From: Limnephilus marmoratus
Taxonomy: Eukaryota > Arthropoda > Insecta > Trichoptera > Limnephilidae
NCBI GenBank assembly: GCA_917880885.1
Contig: OU862919.1
Span: 51,497,058-51,561,057 of the forward strand
Direction of reading: 5' to 3'
Length of the DNA: 64,000 nt
Shown here: in pieces, positions 61,966 through 64,000 of the stretch
Position numbering within the stretch: the first letter of the stretch is position 1
Layout of the letters: each line of letters begins with the position of its first letter
Position numbers and translations under genes: made by a program
The notes under the pieces: model-generated
The model's input: only the letters and a program-made list of their open reading frames with translations
Database searches by the model: none
Told to the model about the DNA's origin: nothing

Positions 61966-64000
61966 TGTTGTATAATTTATGCATTATGCATATCTAATTA
62001 TAATTACCTTTGAAATATCGTGCTTACGAAGGAATGTATTTGAATTATGACGAAATTTTAATGATCTCAATATTAGAAATTATTCGATAATATCTGTGTA
62101 CTAGATCGAGCTGATATTGTAAAATGCAAATAAAAATGTAAAATACACTTTATGGCTAATGTTTTAATCGTTATTTCAAAACAAAACCAAGCCACATTAG
62201 CCTACTTTCCGGCGTTGCGCGCGCAATCGCCGATCTTAGAATTGCATTTATCAATCAACATCAAAAGCAGCATTACGTATTAGAGTGGGTAGCTAGAAAC
62301 AGCCTGCTACCTACGTAATAATAGAACTGAATGTGCACAGTTGCAAAAACCAACACAAGCAAGGAGAATTATGCGCACATGTTCCGATCTAAGTGATTTA
62401 ACGCCGGTAGCTGACATACCGCTCCGATCCCCAATCAGCTGTCCAGCAGTCTTAATGAATATACCGCTCTACAACCCCCGCTATAAGGTCTATAAGGGCG
62501 TGTCAGATGGCTCGGCGCTTGAGCACTTCTCCACACACGCTGGTCGCTTGATCTCATTACGCCGAAGCACGTATAATCTACCATGAATAAAAAACCGATT
62601 TAACTGAAAGGATTCCATTATTTTATTATTCGATTGTTTGTAATTTCCATGCCCCTTGTAATTTAAAAAAAAATAATTGCTCCGTGCGCATGCGCGAAAT
62701 CATATAAAAGTGTGTGCGTACTTATTATTTTTATTGTTTGGAATAAAACCCCTTAACCCCCTCTCCCGAAGGGACATTTTTGTAAATCATTTCATTCACT
62801 CGTCAAATTATTATTATTACGAGTACCGTTCTTAGCGTGCACTTCATCAAATAAAGGGGGTTCGTTGTGCCGGAGTACATACTTATAATATCTAATTATT
62901 ACTATTTTTAAAGAGTTGAATGCTTTTAGTTCCCGCTTAATAAAGGACGGGCCTTAATGATTTTCTCGATGGGGGACGAAATCGTGACTTTAGACAATGC
63001 AGTTCGGATTTTCGAACGTAAAAGCTTTAATTTTTTATTTCACCATTAGCAGGGGTGTATTTTATTGTAAAGTGGTGCACTAAAGCATTGTGCGGAAGGC
63101 TCGGAGTTCGGAGTCAACTGTTCAGAATGATTGTTATAATTTATTCGCGGCTTGATCAGAATGCGGAGCGCATTATTTAAAAATAATACCGTTTCTGACA
63201 AGTGATATCCCGCGGTGTTTTAGTGTTCTGTGGGAATATTGGTTAGCAAACACGGGTACTAAATTAATGCTTTATTCGTGGGCCCACCAGTTCAATGTGT
63301 CTCATGGTTGCATTAAAAAATACACAGCCGTGAGGTTGACGTACCAATACTACACACTTATACTAGAATTACTCCTACTGGAATTACATTCGTCAACAAA
63401 CCTAACCTAACTTTTGTTTTGTTTTTACACATGCCATTTGTTTAGCGCACACACAAACCCTCAAAAATTTAAACTTATTGAAAAATCGACTTTTATTACA
63501 TGTGTAAATCAAGTAGGTGTATTAATTCTCTCCATGTGTAATTTCGAGATCATGACAGTTGATCCCCATCAGTTGACCTCTGCTTACTTATGTATGATGT
63601 GCAGTGTTAGGTAAAATAAGGTATATCTACTTTCACGAAATATAACTAAGTGTCTCTGAAGGGGTTGTGCGGAGAGGATTTATCGCCGAATAACAAAAGT
63701 ATAAAAGAATTTTTCATTTAAATGTATCTAGGAAAAACTACCAGTGCATAAGTACAAAAATCAACACTGTGAATAAGTAGGCATATATACTCGTAAATAA
63801 GACAAAGGGCTGTTCCTCAACCGTGGAAGCATATACCGATGCGCAAATACATTAGGTAGGTACTAAGTTTGTCTATTGCAGTCAACTTTCGCTGCGTTCC
63901 ATCTTTAAACAGTTTAAATTTCTGCCAGCAAATACAATCAGTTGAGCAGCCACATGTGGTCAGCGAGTAGACCATGACTGATCTGCAAATAATGTCAACC
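61966..64000. other. Mostly unique sequence, no supported gene
   Basis: I see none of the window's repeat families here. Composition is more balanced at 62170-62580, and an 81-codon frame (62341-62586) has no motif I know. CTAACCTAACCTAAC-type runs are too short to mean telomere. This is the likeliest part of the window to hold host regulatory or intronic sequence, but nothing proves it. Confidence 0.4.

Noticed and set aside
1..64000. CRISPR array, bacterial operons, viral integration or rRNA genes
   Set aside because: No direct repeat-spacer pattern, no ribosome-binding-site-led gene clusters, no capsid or polymerase-like viral frames and no rRNA-like blocks were seen.

Overview
This window is eukaryotic nuclear DNA, almost certainly from an insect. 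It is AT-rich and has no operon-like gene layout. It carries many insect-type transposable-element relics: jockey/CR1-like LINE 3' ends, tRNA-derived SINEs, Penelope-like (PLE) remnants, a hAT element, TTAA-flanked piggyBac-type elements, and interspersed repeats that begin TAGCTG..CCGG. Frequent short GTAGGTACC-type motifs fit Lepidoptera or Hemiptera, but I cannot decide between them. I found no intact host gene, no convincing spliced exon chain and no functional tRNA or rRNA gene. Nearly every open frame is chance or a transposon relic.

Layout. 0-5.8 kb: a hammerhead-like motif inside a perfect inverted repeat, a MITE, a SINE (SINE-C) split by a TTAA element (family G), and three TAGCTG repeats. 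6-13 kb: a PLE GIY-YIG remnant followed by a second hammerhead-like motif, fold-back elements, a TA-flanked MITE, family D repeats and a 35-bp minisatellite. 13-21 kb: more family D copies, small MITEs and a decayed LINE. 20.8-25.9 kb: a SINE-A copy with a hAT element in its poly(A), a piggyBac-type MITE, and the largest open frame, a 336-codon partial reverse transcriptase lying between the arms of a fold-back element. 28.4-30.7 kb: a palindromic 32-bp satellite with a repeated leader, broken up by SINEs and next to a minus-strand hammerhead motif.

30-43 kb: tRNA-SINEs arranged as inverted (palindromic) dimers, LINE ends, and a decayed DDE-like protein gene cut by a TTAA element (family J). 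43-50 kb: a second J copy and a possible 3.3-kb member of family G holding an unrecognised decayed ORF and several perfect hairpins. 50-60 kb: dense LINE-B, SINE-A and SINE-C copies with nested insertions. 60-62 kb: two more G copies, one split by a D element. 62-64 kb: mostly unique sequence.

The clearest working relationship is between LINE-B and SINE-A. They share one 3' tail with a two-stem hairpin, so the LINE protein probably mobilised the SINE. The many nested insertions give a relative age order and, at several sites, allow the pre-insertion sequence to be inferred.
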